From: Xiphydria camelus
Taxonomy: Eukaryota; Arthropoda; Insecta; Hymenoptera; Xiphydriidae
DNA: 64,000 nt
NCBI GenBank assembly: GCA_963678675.1
Contig: OY783199.1
Location: forward strand, 8,316,355 to 8,380,354
Direction: 5' to 3'
This document shows positions 34,370-45,208 of the stretch, one piece after another (within the stretch, counting starts at the first letter, position 1; the number at the start of each line of letters is the position of its first letter). A model generated the notes under the pieces. That model was given only the letters and a program-made list of their open reading frames with translations. It had not been told where the DNA came from and did no database searches. The position numbers and the translations under genes are program-made.

Positions 34370-36558
34370 AAATTAGCGTTACGAGTCTTTGCAGGTCAAG
34401 ATAACAACTAACCACCGACGCTACGGGCGTCCAACTAAATATTGGGATCTGACATGCCTCGATACGCCATCTGGTGGCGAGAAGTAAAACTATTCCTATA
34501 GTATACCGTTTAGTGGGTAGCGAGTGACTAGCATTGGATTAATGTATGTATGTCGCGTATTCGCCTAAATGCTTCTCGCATTTGGGCCCTAGACCGGTGC
34601 GAAGGAAAAATTCGACACTCCTTGGGACCCTTTGAGTCATAAATTAGATCCGGGAAAGTTCCTCAATGCCACAGGGTCCCGTGTACGTGTACGTCGGCCG
34701 GGACATAGGAACCGAGCACTGGAGTTTCCCCGGGATTTATAACACTTAATCCTGCCTCCCGCATTTCCCTGGAAATTTCTTCGCGTTGCGTAGTTAGCAC
34801 TCCCACCCCCGGTCGTTAGAGAAAACTAAAAAAGTCGTACAACAAGCTCCTGGTCGAAGAGCGTCCAGTACGTTCAAAAACCTCGGAGCGAACAGAACAT
34901 TATTATATTATTAAAAATTATACCTTATTCATATGTTGAATTAATAGAAAAATGAAAGGTGTAAGATACCTGCCCAAGAGCAAATCGCGTTCATAGTTAA
35001 AGCCATTCGTAAATGTTCGGAAGACCAAACATAAAATAGTTTGAGGAGAGAAAGGGAATGGAATCGGAATCCAGGAAAGAATGCTGTTGCGACGAAGGAG
35101 TAGACAGAAGCGAAGAAACTGGAGAGAGAGAGGGTTGTAGTTTGGTAAATACGTAGATTTTATTTTCGGGTTAATAACGAATGTCCGGGAACACTTAGAA
35201 TGAGTGCGATGCTTGCGCAAGTGAGGAGCAGGAGGAGATACGAACACGATAACGAATTTTTCACGACTGCCGGGAAACGGCTCACAAGGAAGGGGTATGC
35301 TTTGGCATAAGAGTGGGTTTTTTCTATTTCACGATGTGAGAAGAAAGTTTCGGGAAAGTGGAAGAGTAAAAACGTGAAAAAGACTCCGGGGTTGCGCGCA
35401 GATACGTCGACGTTCCGTGATGCGCCCGTCCAGGGACAGGCATATACGCGTCTCGAAGGCTGAATTTATATTTATGGGAGGTCAACCCTGAACGATACCG
35501 GAGGGCAAAGGGTGCTCATGTCCTCCCGCGAGTCTAGTTAAAGTTGGGAAGGATTCGCGGAGCCCTGCGCGTGCCAAAACAATAAATAATGACTTCACTC
35601 CCATAAGACTCTGTATCAGTAGTATACTCATTTCGGCCATATTGGATTTTTCGAACTAAGCTCCTCCCCCATGTCAGATCCCAATATAGTTACTTGAATA
35701 AATATTTAGTTGAAGCAGTTAAGTATCTAGTTACCTTAATTAAATTTTAGTTACTCAAACTACATATTTGTTGAGTTAGTTGGCCGCCCGAGAGGTTTTG
35801 GTTTATAAAGTTTTATTCCTAGTGTAAGATATTTTTTAATAAAATAATTACATCCTCTTCAAAGGATGATGCCATATTATTCATTTTATAACATTTTAAA
35901 AGAGTTTATTTGCTCTCTTATTAATATTGCATTAATTTGTTCCTTAAAAAATGGGCTCGCCAGCTTTTTTTTATGTTACCATATTCACGTTCGAACGCAT
36001 TCATTTTCTAAAGCACACGTAAACGATGTGCATGCATCGCATTGATTCCCGGCTCTTCGAGCGAAAACACGAAAAAATGATAGATTCGAGGCGGAATTTA
36101 AGACTGTTCGCGCCTTAAAAGTGCTCGAAAGCAGGAAACTGCGGAGGGGAGAGAGGAAAGAGCAGAGAGAGCTCTTTCCTCTATAGGTACGTAGCACTCC
36201 ACGTTAGATTACGACACTCTCTCATAAGAATTTCCTACTTATCGCCTTTCTTGCATGAACGCATACCAGAATTCGATACGAGAATCCCGGCGGCGCAGTG
36301 CGGTTTCGCACCAGCCCGCAGTCCGCTGAATATCCCCAATCGACTATTATACCTTCTCCACCCGATACATATTCGGAACGTCGATCGTGCTCGCGATGCT
36401 TCGCGATGAACCGCTCGGCTTTCTCCATCCCCCCGTATAGTGCTTTCGCGAATTCCCTTTCTCACTCCGTCCAACTTTCCGGCTCCCCGCGACTCCTTCG
36501 AACCCCACCACCGTGATTCCCCTTACTCCGATTATCAAGATGTGTTTCCCTCTTTCAG
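34370..36558. other. Intronic DNA upstream of the Ig exon, no exon recognised
   Basis: 34430-35570 and 36000-36550 are GC-richer with overlapping frames on both strands. A short inverted pair, ATATTGGGATCTGACATG (34439) against CATGTCAGATCCCAATAT (35676), bounds an unidentified segment. 36470-36557 is the pyrimidine-bearing acceptor side of the Ig exon. Confidence 0.35.
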
Positions 36559-36674
36559 GTCACACGCAGTCCGAACAGCTGCCGGAATTCCTGGCCGCGT
36601 TGGAGAACCACACGGTTATTCAGGGACGCGACGTCTTCTTCACCTGTGTCGTCAATCATCTTCAGTCGTACAAG
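36559..36674 (+). CDS. DIP/lachesin-like exon 2: first half of Ig domain 1
   Basis: Internal coding exon of a cell-surface Ig protein in the DIP (Dpr-interacting protein)/lachesin family, which works in neuronal adhesion and synaptic partner choice in insects. After a CTCTTTCAG acceptor it encodes PEFLAALENHTVIQGRDV and FTCVVNHLQSYK: the first strands of an Ig V-type domain, its first Cys, and an N-glycosylation sequon (NHT). The exon begins in phase 1, matching exon 1. It must end after AAG at 36674, because only that junction continues in frame into VAWIKSD at 42723. The next bases are GCACGT, so the donor is GC. About 38 codons. Confidence 0.9.
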
Positions 36675-37059
36675 GCACGTATGGGCCTTATTATAAAGAT
36701 CCCACAGGTTCCCATAAACAATTCCTATAGGACTCTGATGTGCTTTTGACACAGCAATTCCGAATGTCCACTAGAATAGTTTGAGGACGAATAGGAATTC
36801 ATTAAATTCTATTTATATCTGAGATAATAAATAGGGACTTACCGAATCTTATATGTATCTGTAAACACAAAGTAAAATTCCATAAAGATAATAAAGACCT
36901 GTACACGTCATTCTATTTGTAACTACTAATAAAATCTTAAAAGATTTTATTTATATTTGCAGACACACATAGAACGTAATGCATTCCTATTCATTCCTCT
37001 CAGATTTTAATAGTGGGTATCCGGAATGGGGGAGTTGCATGAAACGGGAATAGTCGTTT

Positions 37060-37345
37060 CAACCCTGCCGAGTTGTTATTCACACATAGTACATATAATA
37101 TTTCTACTTAAAAAAATTCCTTATAACTATATCATTTTCAATGTTAAAGTTTATGTTCCTCGCGAAAACGGTTCGCTGGGGCACATGATTCGTGAAAGCC
37201 ATTGAACTCTACTACAACTGGAATAGGCACTCCGCCGCTGAAAGCGAGCCGACAGAGAGAGCAAATATAGGGACCACCTGTCTTTGTCGTGCAGTCAGTT
37301 CCAAAATTTAATGCTTGGGTAGATAGACAGCTAGAGTTTCACAGT
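37060..37345. other. Intronic DNA, nothing recognised
   Basis: No exon or bounded repeat recognised. Confidence 0.35.
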
Positions 37346-37350
37346 TATGG

Positions 37351-37511
37351 CCATTACACGTGAAAAAACGTTAGCAGCAACAGTAAGGATTGACCAATCA
37401 GAAAGCCTGTTTAAGGACACCATCTTGGATTGTAAGCATAATTCCGTAAGAATGATATTTCTGATTGGTCAATCCTTACTGTTACTGCTAACGTTTTTTT
37501 ACGTGTAATGG
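37351..37511. mobile_element. 161-bp MITE
   Basis: CCATTACACGTGAAAAAACG and mirrored end; arms ~55 bp including AAGGATTGACCAATCAGAAA. Non-coding. Confidence 0.75.
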
Positions 37512-37966
37512 TCTTTAGAGTTTCACTTTTGCCACTTCGGACTAACTTTTTGTTGCGCCTGTGATAACTACATTCTGCGCAGACGCAAGCATGGGGTAAG
37601 AGAGACAGGTACTCCCAATCATCTATCTATCCTTGCCGCGTTTTCCGCGTATGGGCTGAGTATGGCAGTGCCTATTCCAGTTAGTATAGAGTTCAGTGGT
37701 GAAAGCCGAATGACTCTGTCATGGCCGCCTCATTTCAGTATGTTGGTTATAGTGTGTTGATTTGAGAGGTTAGGCTATTTAGTCTAGTCTGGCATAGTCG
37801 TACGACAGTTGCAGACGGTTGGCAGACACGTAAAATTTTAAAAATGATTGAAAAACATTTAAACTTCTTCTCACGTAAACAATTTACCAACAAATTACTG
37901 AAGTAATGAAATGAGAAACACTTTCCGGCTTTTTGAAGTGAAACTTCTATGCGAGCGATACGCGCC

Positions 37967-38228
37967 TAATTGAAGAGTATAACTTCTAATTAGTCTGTGT
38001 GCCAAAAATCGTTTATAGCATTTAGTGATATAAATTGTTTGAATTAAACAATAAAAGACTTTAATGCAAAAATAAGCTTCTCATTCATATGAAATATCTT
38101 AACTTCAAACGGCACTTAGCGCATTTAAGGGAACATTGTTCTTGGCACATAGACACTTCACAACAAAATCTAAAATTTCATTAAATTGGCACTTAGACTA
38201 ATTAGAAGTTACACTCTTCAATTTTCAA
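37967..38228. repeat. Inverted repeat, MITE-like
   Basis: ATTGAAGAGTATAACTTCTAATTAGTC (37970-37997) is mirrored at 38198-38224, enclosing about 180 bp of AT-rich sequence. Confidence 0.55.
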
Positions 38229-38415
38229 GGACATAATATTTTGACCGTCATGAAAGTAGTGGTGGGGGTAGTAGTCAGCGATGCTACTACTATTACACCG
38301 TGGTGTCCTGGTGAAATAGGGGTCTAATAATCGATACAAACACGTGTAGACAGTGTCTTTGAGTTGCGTATGAGGTTATCCTGTGTTGTTTTGATTTAAT
38401 TTAACAAACTTTACA

Positions 38416-40489
38416 ATGCCAAAAATAAACGCAGAATGTGCTACAGAATACCGAAAAAGAAAACGCGATAATAATTTAATTAAAATAATTAATAAATCTA
38501 TTAAGAAAGCGAAGACTGGTGCTGAACATGCTAAATAAGGGGGGGGGGGCATAATACAGGGAAAGGAAAAAGCAAGCTCAACTTCTTAGCAATGAGAGCT
38601 TTGAAAAAAGTTCATTAGAACAAGAAAAAGAGGTATTTAATTTATTTATTAATTTTTCATTTTATTTAATTTTTTTAACAAGGAGGGAGTAAATTATTTA
38701 ATTTATAATTATTGTGAATCCAGCACAACCATCCACAAGCAGAGATGAGCCACAAATTATTGTAAATCCAATACAACCATCCACAAGGACAGATCAACCA
38801 CAAGTGGAGGCACTAAATCAAACTGTTACATATTCTATCAACGACATAAAAAAATTCATCAAGAATTTGAAAACAACTTTACAGATAATCCTTTCGGTTA
38901 GGTACTCCTATGCAAAATTTGTGATAGATTATGGTTTCAACAAGATTTAAAAAATCCACCACCAGGAAGTGAAGAAATTTTAAATACTATTTTTTACCAG
39001 AAGTGAACTTTGACGAATTAAAAATATGTTTAACCTGCAGACAAACCCTCACCAAAAACAAAATATTGAATTCAGCAGAAAATAAGATTGTATATTCTTA
39101 TTATATGAGTACAGACATCTAAAGTGGTTGCTATATGTCAGTAATTGATACGGGAGGATTACCTTACGAAATCACCTTAATACTTCAGAAATCGAATACC
39201 TATAATAACCAATATCGATGTCTCCAATGGATTATCAAATGGAGCAGTAGGACAATTGGTATACATTGAACGTGATGATGCTGAGCAGTTACACGGGTTT
39301 GGTTGAAATTTCCTGATTCTAAAACTGGGAAAAAAATAAGAAAGAAAGCAGTACATTTATACAAGAGCATAACATTGATCGACTCGCGATCCCAATAGTA
39401 CGAAGAACAGGTACTATTACATTAAACGATAGTAAAATGATTGTTGCCAAGCGCAACAACTTCCCATTGATCTCTGCTTGTGCAATAACAATTCATAAGT
39501 CTCAAGGCGGAACATTTAAGGAAGTAGTCTATGAATATCATAAAAATCACTCACAACAGTTGCTACTCTGTCACGAGTTCCATCCATATCGGGGCTTTAT
39601 ATTGTTACACAGAATAGCGATAAAAGATTTTATCACGGACTTCGGACGGCAACATCAATGATAGATCTTCAAGACGAATTTCGTAGACTTTCATTGAATC
39701 GATTGGAAACAATCAACGAGAGAATTTATCACTAGCAGGGGAAAGGACTTTCATTAATGACATTTAATTGCCAAAGTCTACGCGCTCATGCAACAGACTT
39801 AACAAATTCAGTAGGTAATGCAACGTGCAAATATTTTACTTTTAACTGAAACTTGGCTTGACAATGAAGAACAATTAGACGTTTCAAATTTCAATTGTGT
39901 TGTTCAATTCAAACGGTCTCAACGAAGAGCTGGAGGAGCAGCCATTTATCAGAATTCAAATTACACCACAAATATTGTTACTCGACACATTGACATCAAT
40001 TTACAGTAAACAAATTGTGTGTATGCTACTAGCATATCTGTTGGAGACCTTTTTGCGGCTGAATGTGTAGTTGCAAGTGGCCAAATCATTGTTATGATTG
40101 TTGTCTATATTTCTCCAAATAAAAAGGTTGAGGATATAATCAAGTTCTTGCATCGATCGTTACTTCCGTACACAACTGCAGGTTCCACGGAATTGGAACT
40201 TAATTTGGACCAAATTCCCATGATTCTTGGACGGGACTTCAATATCAATTTTGCAACAGAGAAAGCAGAACCTTTAATACAATTTTTAAACGATAAATTA
40301 AATTAAAAAATGAATAACAACCCCACGGAAGCAACGATAACATCAAGGACTACCACTGATGCAGTATTTTCAAGCCACGATTTACAATCAAAAGTATTAA
40401 TTTCATATTTTTCCTATCACAAACCAATTGTATCGATTTCGACATATGAAGCTGATCCACGATTAGAAGAAAAATGGAGGCAATATTAA
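38416..40489 (+). pseudogene. Decayed Helitron (Helentron type): Rep/helicase and endonuclease remnants
   Basis: Order along the plus strand: (1) 38416-38538, a short basic start MPKINAECATEYRKRKRD, typical of Helitron proteins, then a stop. (2) 39190-39660, PIF1-type helicase tail: SNGAVGQLVYIERDD and CAITIHKSQGGTFKEVVYEY, followed by HSQQLLL. (3) 39755-40489, an endonuclease/exonuclease/phosphatase (EEP) domain: ILLLTETWLDNEEQL carries the catalytic Glu and MILGRDFNINF the DFN motif, closing with DAVFS and YFSYHKPIVS. An EEP domain behind the helicase marks the Helentron/Helitron2 branch. Stops and large deletions make it inactive. Confidence 0.85.
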
Positions 40490-40899
40490 ATAATCTTACA
40501 ATTTATCATTTGTTATTTTTATAAATTCCCATAATTTAATTTAGTCGAATTAAACCAATCTTTACTTTACATAAATTATCACAACTGAAAAGCGTCTAGA
40601 AGTTTCACTTATACCGCGTGGCGTTGCACGCACAATGTTTTTTAAATTTCACGGTGCCACATAGTGAAAATCACTCAGGCTGTCGCGAGACGCGTTAAAA
40701 AAATCTCAATTTTCTATAACATTTTATGCCGAAACGAGGACACCAAAATTTTAAAAGTATTGTTCCATTATCAGAATAACACGCAGAACCAAAAAATAAA
40801 AAATAAAGAAAAATCATGCAACTCCCCATTGCTATATTAAAAGCACACCCAATTCCCATGGAGATTCTATGAAATTTTTTAAAGTTTTCTATGAGAATC

Positions 40900-41126
40900 T
40901 ACACTGAGAGAAAAACGTAGTAAATTTAACTAAATTGGCGATTACAGATGGGGGAATGCAGATTTAGTTAATTGGACTAATCATAGACTCGAATGGACTA
41001 CAGCTTGTTTCCTTCAAAAAAGCGTTAATCGTTGTAACTAAATTTATTAGTCGGAGGAACTAATTCTGCATTCTTCCACCCATAAACACACATTTAATTG
41101 AATATACCATTTTCTTCTCTCAGTAT
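40900..41126. mobile_element. MITE, ACTGAGAGAAAAA terminus, family of 34142
   Basis: Left TACACTGAGAGAAAAACG, right CTTCTCTCAGTATA. Internal ATGGGGGAATGCAGATTTAG is mirrored by CTGCATTCTTCCACCCAT. Confidence 0.75.
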
Positions 41127-41129
41127 ATG

Positions 41130-41750
41130 ATATTTTTTCAATAGAGGAAACAGTAAAATTAGTCAATCGTGGAATCAAGCTTTCGTTCCGTCGATTTTTA
41201 TTCATACAAATCGAGACACCCCGGTAATAAGTAGATACTTTGTTGACCGTACGCTAATTCAGTTTTTAAGCAATTTTTTTATCGCAGTTTCGAAACATGC
41301 GGCCAAAATTATTTACCCCGTATTTTTTCATTTTTCATTTTCGGACTTATTTAAATAAGAAAACGTCATTTTGAAATGCAGCTACGTCATTGTGCTATGA
41401 GTCCATCTTTCGCGCACTCGTTACTTATTGTTAGCAATAGTGAGTGTCTGGTGTTTCAATGACGTCACGATGTTGTAGAGAGCAACGCATTTATAACTTT
41501 ATGAACAAATTGTTTTTTCGGACCTTTTTTTCGTGTGATATTGAATATGTATGCAGATTACAAATTGAATCTAAAAATATGAATATTTTTTGATGTGTAA
41601 ACATCTATGCTATGGCTCTGCGGTAGGACCTTCCTGGGAAATTGAGCGTCAGACGTAAGCCATGTAGATGTGACTGCGTCAGTGTGTGTGGCGCTACTGC
41701 GCATACTATTCGCGCAAGCTGGATTATCTCAACGGGAAAACATTTTAGAG
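41130..41750. other. Intronic DNA, nothing recognised
   Basis: No exon or bounded repeat recognised. Confidence 0.35.
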
Positions 41751-42407
41751 AAAAATGTTTAATACAAAACTTCAAGGATTTTCCCTTGGCTACCCAGTGG
41801 TCGTATTGGATTTGACCTTGACCGTGACCTTTAAGGTAATATCAAATGCCTTCCTAAACTGTTCATCCGATTGCGATGAAACTTTGGGGAATGGTTGGAC
41901 GCATGCCCGCGAAGGTTTCTGAGTTAGTAAATCTTATACAGGGTGTTCAAAAAGTACCGGTACGGATGATTATTATGCCTTCCTAAACCGTTCATCCGAT
42001 TGCGATGAAAATTTGGGGAACAGTTGGACGCATATCCGCGAAGGTTTCTGAGTTAGTAAATCTTATACAGGGTGTTCAAAAAGTACCGGTACGGATGATT
42101 ATTATGCCTTCCTAAACCGTTCATCCGATTGCGATGAAAATTTGGGGAACAGTTGGACGCATATCCGCGAAGGTTTCTGAGTTAGTAAATCTTATACAGG
42201 GTGTTCAAAAAGTCGAACTATACTTGACCTAAATTTGACCTCCGCTGACAATAAAGGTAACATGAAAAAAATGGTCAAGGACACATTTGAACGTGAAAAA
42301 AAAATAATTTGACCTTGATATAACCTTGAAGGTCATGGTCAAGGTCAAATCCAATATGACCATTGCGTAGCCCGGGAAAAATACTAAAAGTTTTGTATTA
42401 AAAATGT
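41751..42407. mobile_element. Fold-back element enclosing a 129-bp tandem array
   Basis: The left arm (AATACAAAACTTCAAGGATTTTCCC, then GGATTTGACCTTGACC) is inverted at 42310-42407. The interior contains three copies of a 129-bp unit (see next). Related in content to the GACCTTGA-rich element at 48253. Confidence 0.7.
41848..42215. repeat. Tandem array, 3 x ~129 bp
   Basis: Copies begin at GCCTTCCTAAA at 41848, 41977 and 42106. Each runs through CGATTGCGATGAAA, GGACGCAT and CTTATACAGGGTGTTC. Copies 2 and 3 are virtually identical; copy 1 differs at several sites. Every unit contains CAGGGTG preceded by TA. Confidence 0.9.
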
Positions 42408-42439
42408 ATTTAAACAATGGTGGACGGACAAAATCAATC

Positions 42440-42475
42440 CACAATCTACCCGTGCGAAGCCGGGACGGGCTGCTA
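42440..42475. repeat. 'CCCGTGCGAAGCCGGG' repeat fragment
   Basis: A short GC-rich phrase typical of a widespread arthropod repeat end, possibly the same class as 15168-15775. Confidence 0.35.
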
Positions 42476-42722
42476 GTAAATTATAAATCTAATATAATAA
42501 TAATAAATATTTTATTATAGAAAAAATTTAACTTCTTTATGTCGAACTACGACGTCATATTCCCCAATTAAACTCGGACCGCAGATAATTGTAAGATGTT
42601 TACACATCCTCCGTGAGTACAACGGCACTCACACCTTTTTTTTTTTATTTAAAGACCGAATTTCCCTCCCACGCACAAAACGATCGTAATTGCCACTCGT
42701 AATGAATGGATACATTTTTCAG

Positions 42723-42908
42723 GTAGCCTGGATCAAGTCAGATTCGCGAGCGATTCTCGCGATACAGACGCACATGGTGGCCAACAATCCGCGAATCAGC
42801 GTCACTCATAATGGCCATAACACGTGGAAGCTCCACGTCTCCAATGTCCAGAAGAACGACTCCGGCACGTACATGTGTCAGATCAACACAGACCCAATGC
42901 GCAGTCGG
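42723..42908 (+). CDS. DIP/lachesin-like exon 3: second half of Ig domain 1
   Basis: The 62-codon internal exon starts in phase 0 after ATTTTTCAG. It encodes VAWIKSDSRAILAIQ, HNGHNTWKLHVSNVQ and DSGTYMCQINTDPMRSR. The Trp of VAWIKSD and the D-S-G-x-Y-x-C motif complete the first Ig V domain begun in exon 2; NTDPM at the C-terminal edge is highly typical of DIP proteins. It ends at CGG|GTGAGG, a standard donor, phase 0. No following exon (which would start a VVPPDI-like linker and Ig 2) was found up to 64000, so the gene likely continues outside. Confidence 0.92.
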
Positions 42909-42979
42909 GTGAGGTTTTAAATGATTTCGCGTGACGTAAGGAGGTGCTGGAGCGACTAATTCCAAATACTTCATTATTC

Positions 42980-43090
42980 AGGGTTGCTACAGATCTGGAA
43001 AACCGGGAAATATCAGCAAATTTGTTTAGGGTACGGAAAACTTAGAAAAGTCAGAGAATTTCAATAAAATCTCTTGAAAAAAAATCGCGC
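42980..43090. repeat. Interspersed repeat, copy 2 of 10787-11065
   Basis: AGGGTTGCTACAGATCTGGAAAACC and later AAAGTCAGAGAATTTC match the first copy in diverged form. Confidence 0.45.
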
Positions 43091-43099
43091 TATTTATGG

Positions 43100-43820
43100 A
43101 GCTATCGATGTGATATTAATTTTCAATACATTATTTTTAAGGAATATTTAACCGATATTTTATGACAGCATAAATATGCACAAAACTCGTGATGTTTTTG
43201 CAATATTAGCATGAATATAGTTTAAATTTTGTTAAATTATAATTCGTATTTGCAACCTTCTCTTCACCAATCCGTGCATACGGCGAGTTGTTCCATTATA
43301 TTGTTATATTTTGTATAAATCCTACTACGTTTGACCCTTCTTAGAGTTTATCCTTTTTTTTAATTTGAAGTGAAACTTCTTAAGGCCGAATCGCACATGT
43401 CCGTTCTGTATTAGTTCCGTGCTCGTCCGTGCTCTGACGTAAAAACTTCTTCAATTATATTTAAATGCAACTGTTCACACACATCAGTATCCGTCCGGTC
43501 TGTATCAGTGTCCGTACCATCTCCGTGATTCGCGACAATATTTTCACGGAACGGACGGCACTGAACGGACGCGCACTGATTGCGTGAATACGCAGTGCTG
43601 GCTCAGATCCATTTGAGGTACCTAATTCAACTCTATCGAGTTCTCAGTTTGCCTCCGACAAAATCGAACCGCTTTCACGGACATAACACTGATGCTGCAC
43701 TAAAACGTGTGAATAGTATGTACTGAACACTGTCGGAAGGGTCGGATACAGAATGTATACTGAACTGATATGTGTGAATCAGCGGCACTGGGAGTAAAAT
43801 TTATCATTCGTCCGTCATTC
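43100..43820. other. Repeat-like sequence rich in CCGT/ACGGAC words
   Basis: 43380-43790 contains many short CCGTNC-type words (GTCCGTGCTC, CCGTCCGGTC, ACGGACGGCACTGAACGG). This suggests a decayed repeat but no clean unit or end. 43100-43380 is AT-rich with nothing recognised. Confidence 0.35.
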
Positions 43821-43825
43821 TTATT

Positions 43826-44485
43826 CTTCTCGGTCATCTATTAAAAAATACGGTCATTTTATAAACTAATTTGTTATTATATAATAATAGCAGCGCAACG
43901 AGTCACTTCGGCGGGTCTGTTGGCGGTTCCCGCGTGCGGCTGCGCGTCCCCAGTCTACCCTTCAGCACCTAGAGCCGTACTCTCATTACTACATGACTAT
44001 GCACCATCAATATTCATATTGTTAAACAAATAAAATTTGTTTAACAATATTTTTTTGCATCAATAACGTTAGAAATGCAGAAATTGTTATTAAATAATTA
44101 AAATTGTTTAAACAATTTTATTAAAAAGTTGTCGATGTAGGAGTGATGGGTGAAAACAAATGTATGTAACATACAATCTATTTCGAAGCAAACAGGAACA
44201 CTTCGTTTAACAATAATTTCTGAATTGCCAACGTTATTGATACAAAAAACATTGTTAAACAATTTTAACTGTTTAATCATATGGATATTAAAGGTGCGTA
44301 GTCATGCAGTAATGAGAGAGAGAGAGAGAGTACGGTTCTAGGTACTGAAGGGTAGACTGTGGACGCGCAGCCGCAAGCGAGAACCGCCAAAAGACGCGCC
44401 GAAGTGACTCATTGCGCTATTATTGAAATAATTATAACAAACTAGTTTATAAAATGACCGTATTTTTTAATACATGATCGAGAAG
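43826..44485. mobile_element. Long fold-back element, 660 bp
   Basis: Almost the whole element pairs with itself. Arm marks: AAAAAATACGGTCATTTTATAA on the left, its complement on the right, and inside it GGTCTGTTGGCGGTT against AACCGCCAAAAGAC. A (GA)n run of 18 bp sits at about 44313. The central sequence repeats TTGTTTAACAAT words. Confidence 0.75.
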
Positions 44486-44489
44486 TACA

Positions 44490-45200
44490 CGAATGTGGTT
44501 ACATTATCAATTTTTTTCAGATTTTAAAAAAGTGGCGAATCCCGAAAAACAGGTATTTTAAAATTTATTTGTTTAAAGAAGGCCTTAATTATTAATATTT
44601 TTCACGTTTATTATTTTTCTTATAAAGTTCAAGCCTTTCTGTGTGAGTTAGCCAAATTTCATTAAGCTGCGATTTTTCCTTTTAACGTTATAACTTATAG
44701 AATCTAATCGACTCGAAAATTTGTAAGTGTTATAACTTTTATATTTTTCAAAATTTTCAAATACCGTTTGGCATAATTATTTGTAATGCAATTGATAACA
44801 AAATATATCTAAATTTAAAGAAAATTGAAACTGCTCTAAAAAGTGATAGATTTGGCATGAAATGACCCAGCACAGTGGGTGTCGCGCTGAAAGAAGGGGA
44901 GAGGTAGCGATTATATGGGAGGAGTAATAGCAAGAGAGGGGGGTAGGGTGAGAGAGTGGAAGAGCGGGAGGGAGGGAGAGATAGAGAGAGAGAAATAAAG
45001 AGAAAGAGAGGCACTGCTGTTAGAGTGAGGAAGCGTGATCCCGATACAAGAAAACTTGTCATTATAATAGGGCCAATACTTGGCTAATCTATAGTTACCA
45101 ATCATGGACCAAGAACTGACCGCTTACCATCAGACCATCAGACTATCAGACCATCTCTGGTGGATTTCCGGGCGCCTGTTATTTTTTATAAAGTAATGGG
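44490..45200. other. AT-rich DNA with a GA-rich patch
   Basis: 44890-45010 is purine-rich (GAGAGAGAG). No gene seen; minus-strand frames here are low-complexity artefacts. A CACAGTGGG word at about 44872 was considered and rejected as a Transib end. Confidence 0.35.
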
Positions 45201-45208
45201 AATCGATA

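Larger units (their letters stand above)
11396..36558 (+). other. Intron 1 of the DIP-like gene (proposed)
   Basis: About 25.2 kb, bounded by GTGAGT at 11396 and a CCCTCTTTCAG acceptor ending at 36558. It is filled with MITEs, a NUMT, mariner and pogo remnants, microsatellites and some GC-richer unique DNA. Long first introns are usual in neuronal Ig genes of insects (family knowledge). The intron exists only if exon 1 and the Ig exon belong to one transcript. Confidence 0.6.
36675..42722 (+). other. Intron 2 of the DIP-like gene, GC-AG type
   Basis: 6048 bp, from GC at 36675-36676 to AG at 42721-42722 (ATTTTTCAG). A GT 4 bp downstream (36679) would shift the frame and destroy the Ig fold, so GC is preferred. 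The intron carries a MITE (37351), an inverted repeat (37971), a Helitron (38416), a MITE (40900) and a fold-back (41751). Confidence 0.75.

Noticed and set aside
36679..36684. GT at 36679 as donor of DIP exon 2
   Set aside because: It would put the junction out of frame with the conserved VAWIKSD of exon 3.
41848..42215. CRISPR-like array
   Set aside because: The units are contiguous without spacers, in a eukaryotic repeat; it is a tandem duplication.
44872..44890. CACAGTGGG as another Transib end
   Set aside because: No inverted partner, no 5-bp flank match and no nonamer-like sequence at 22-23 bp.
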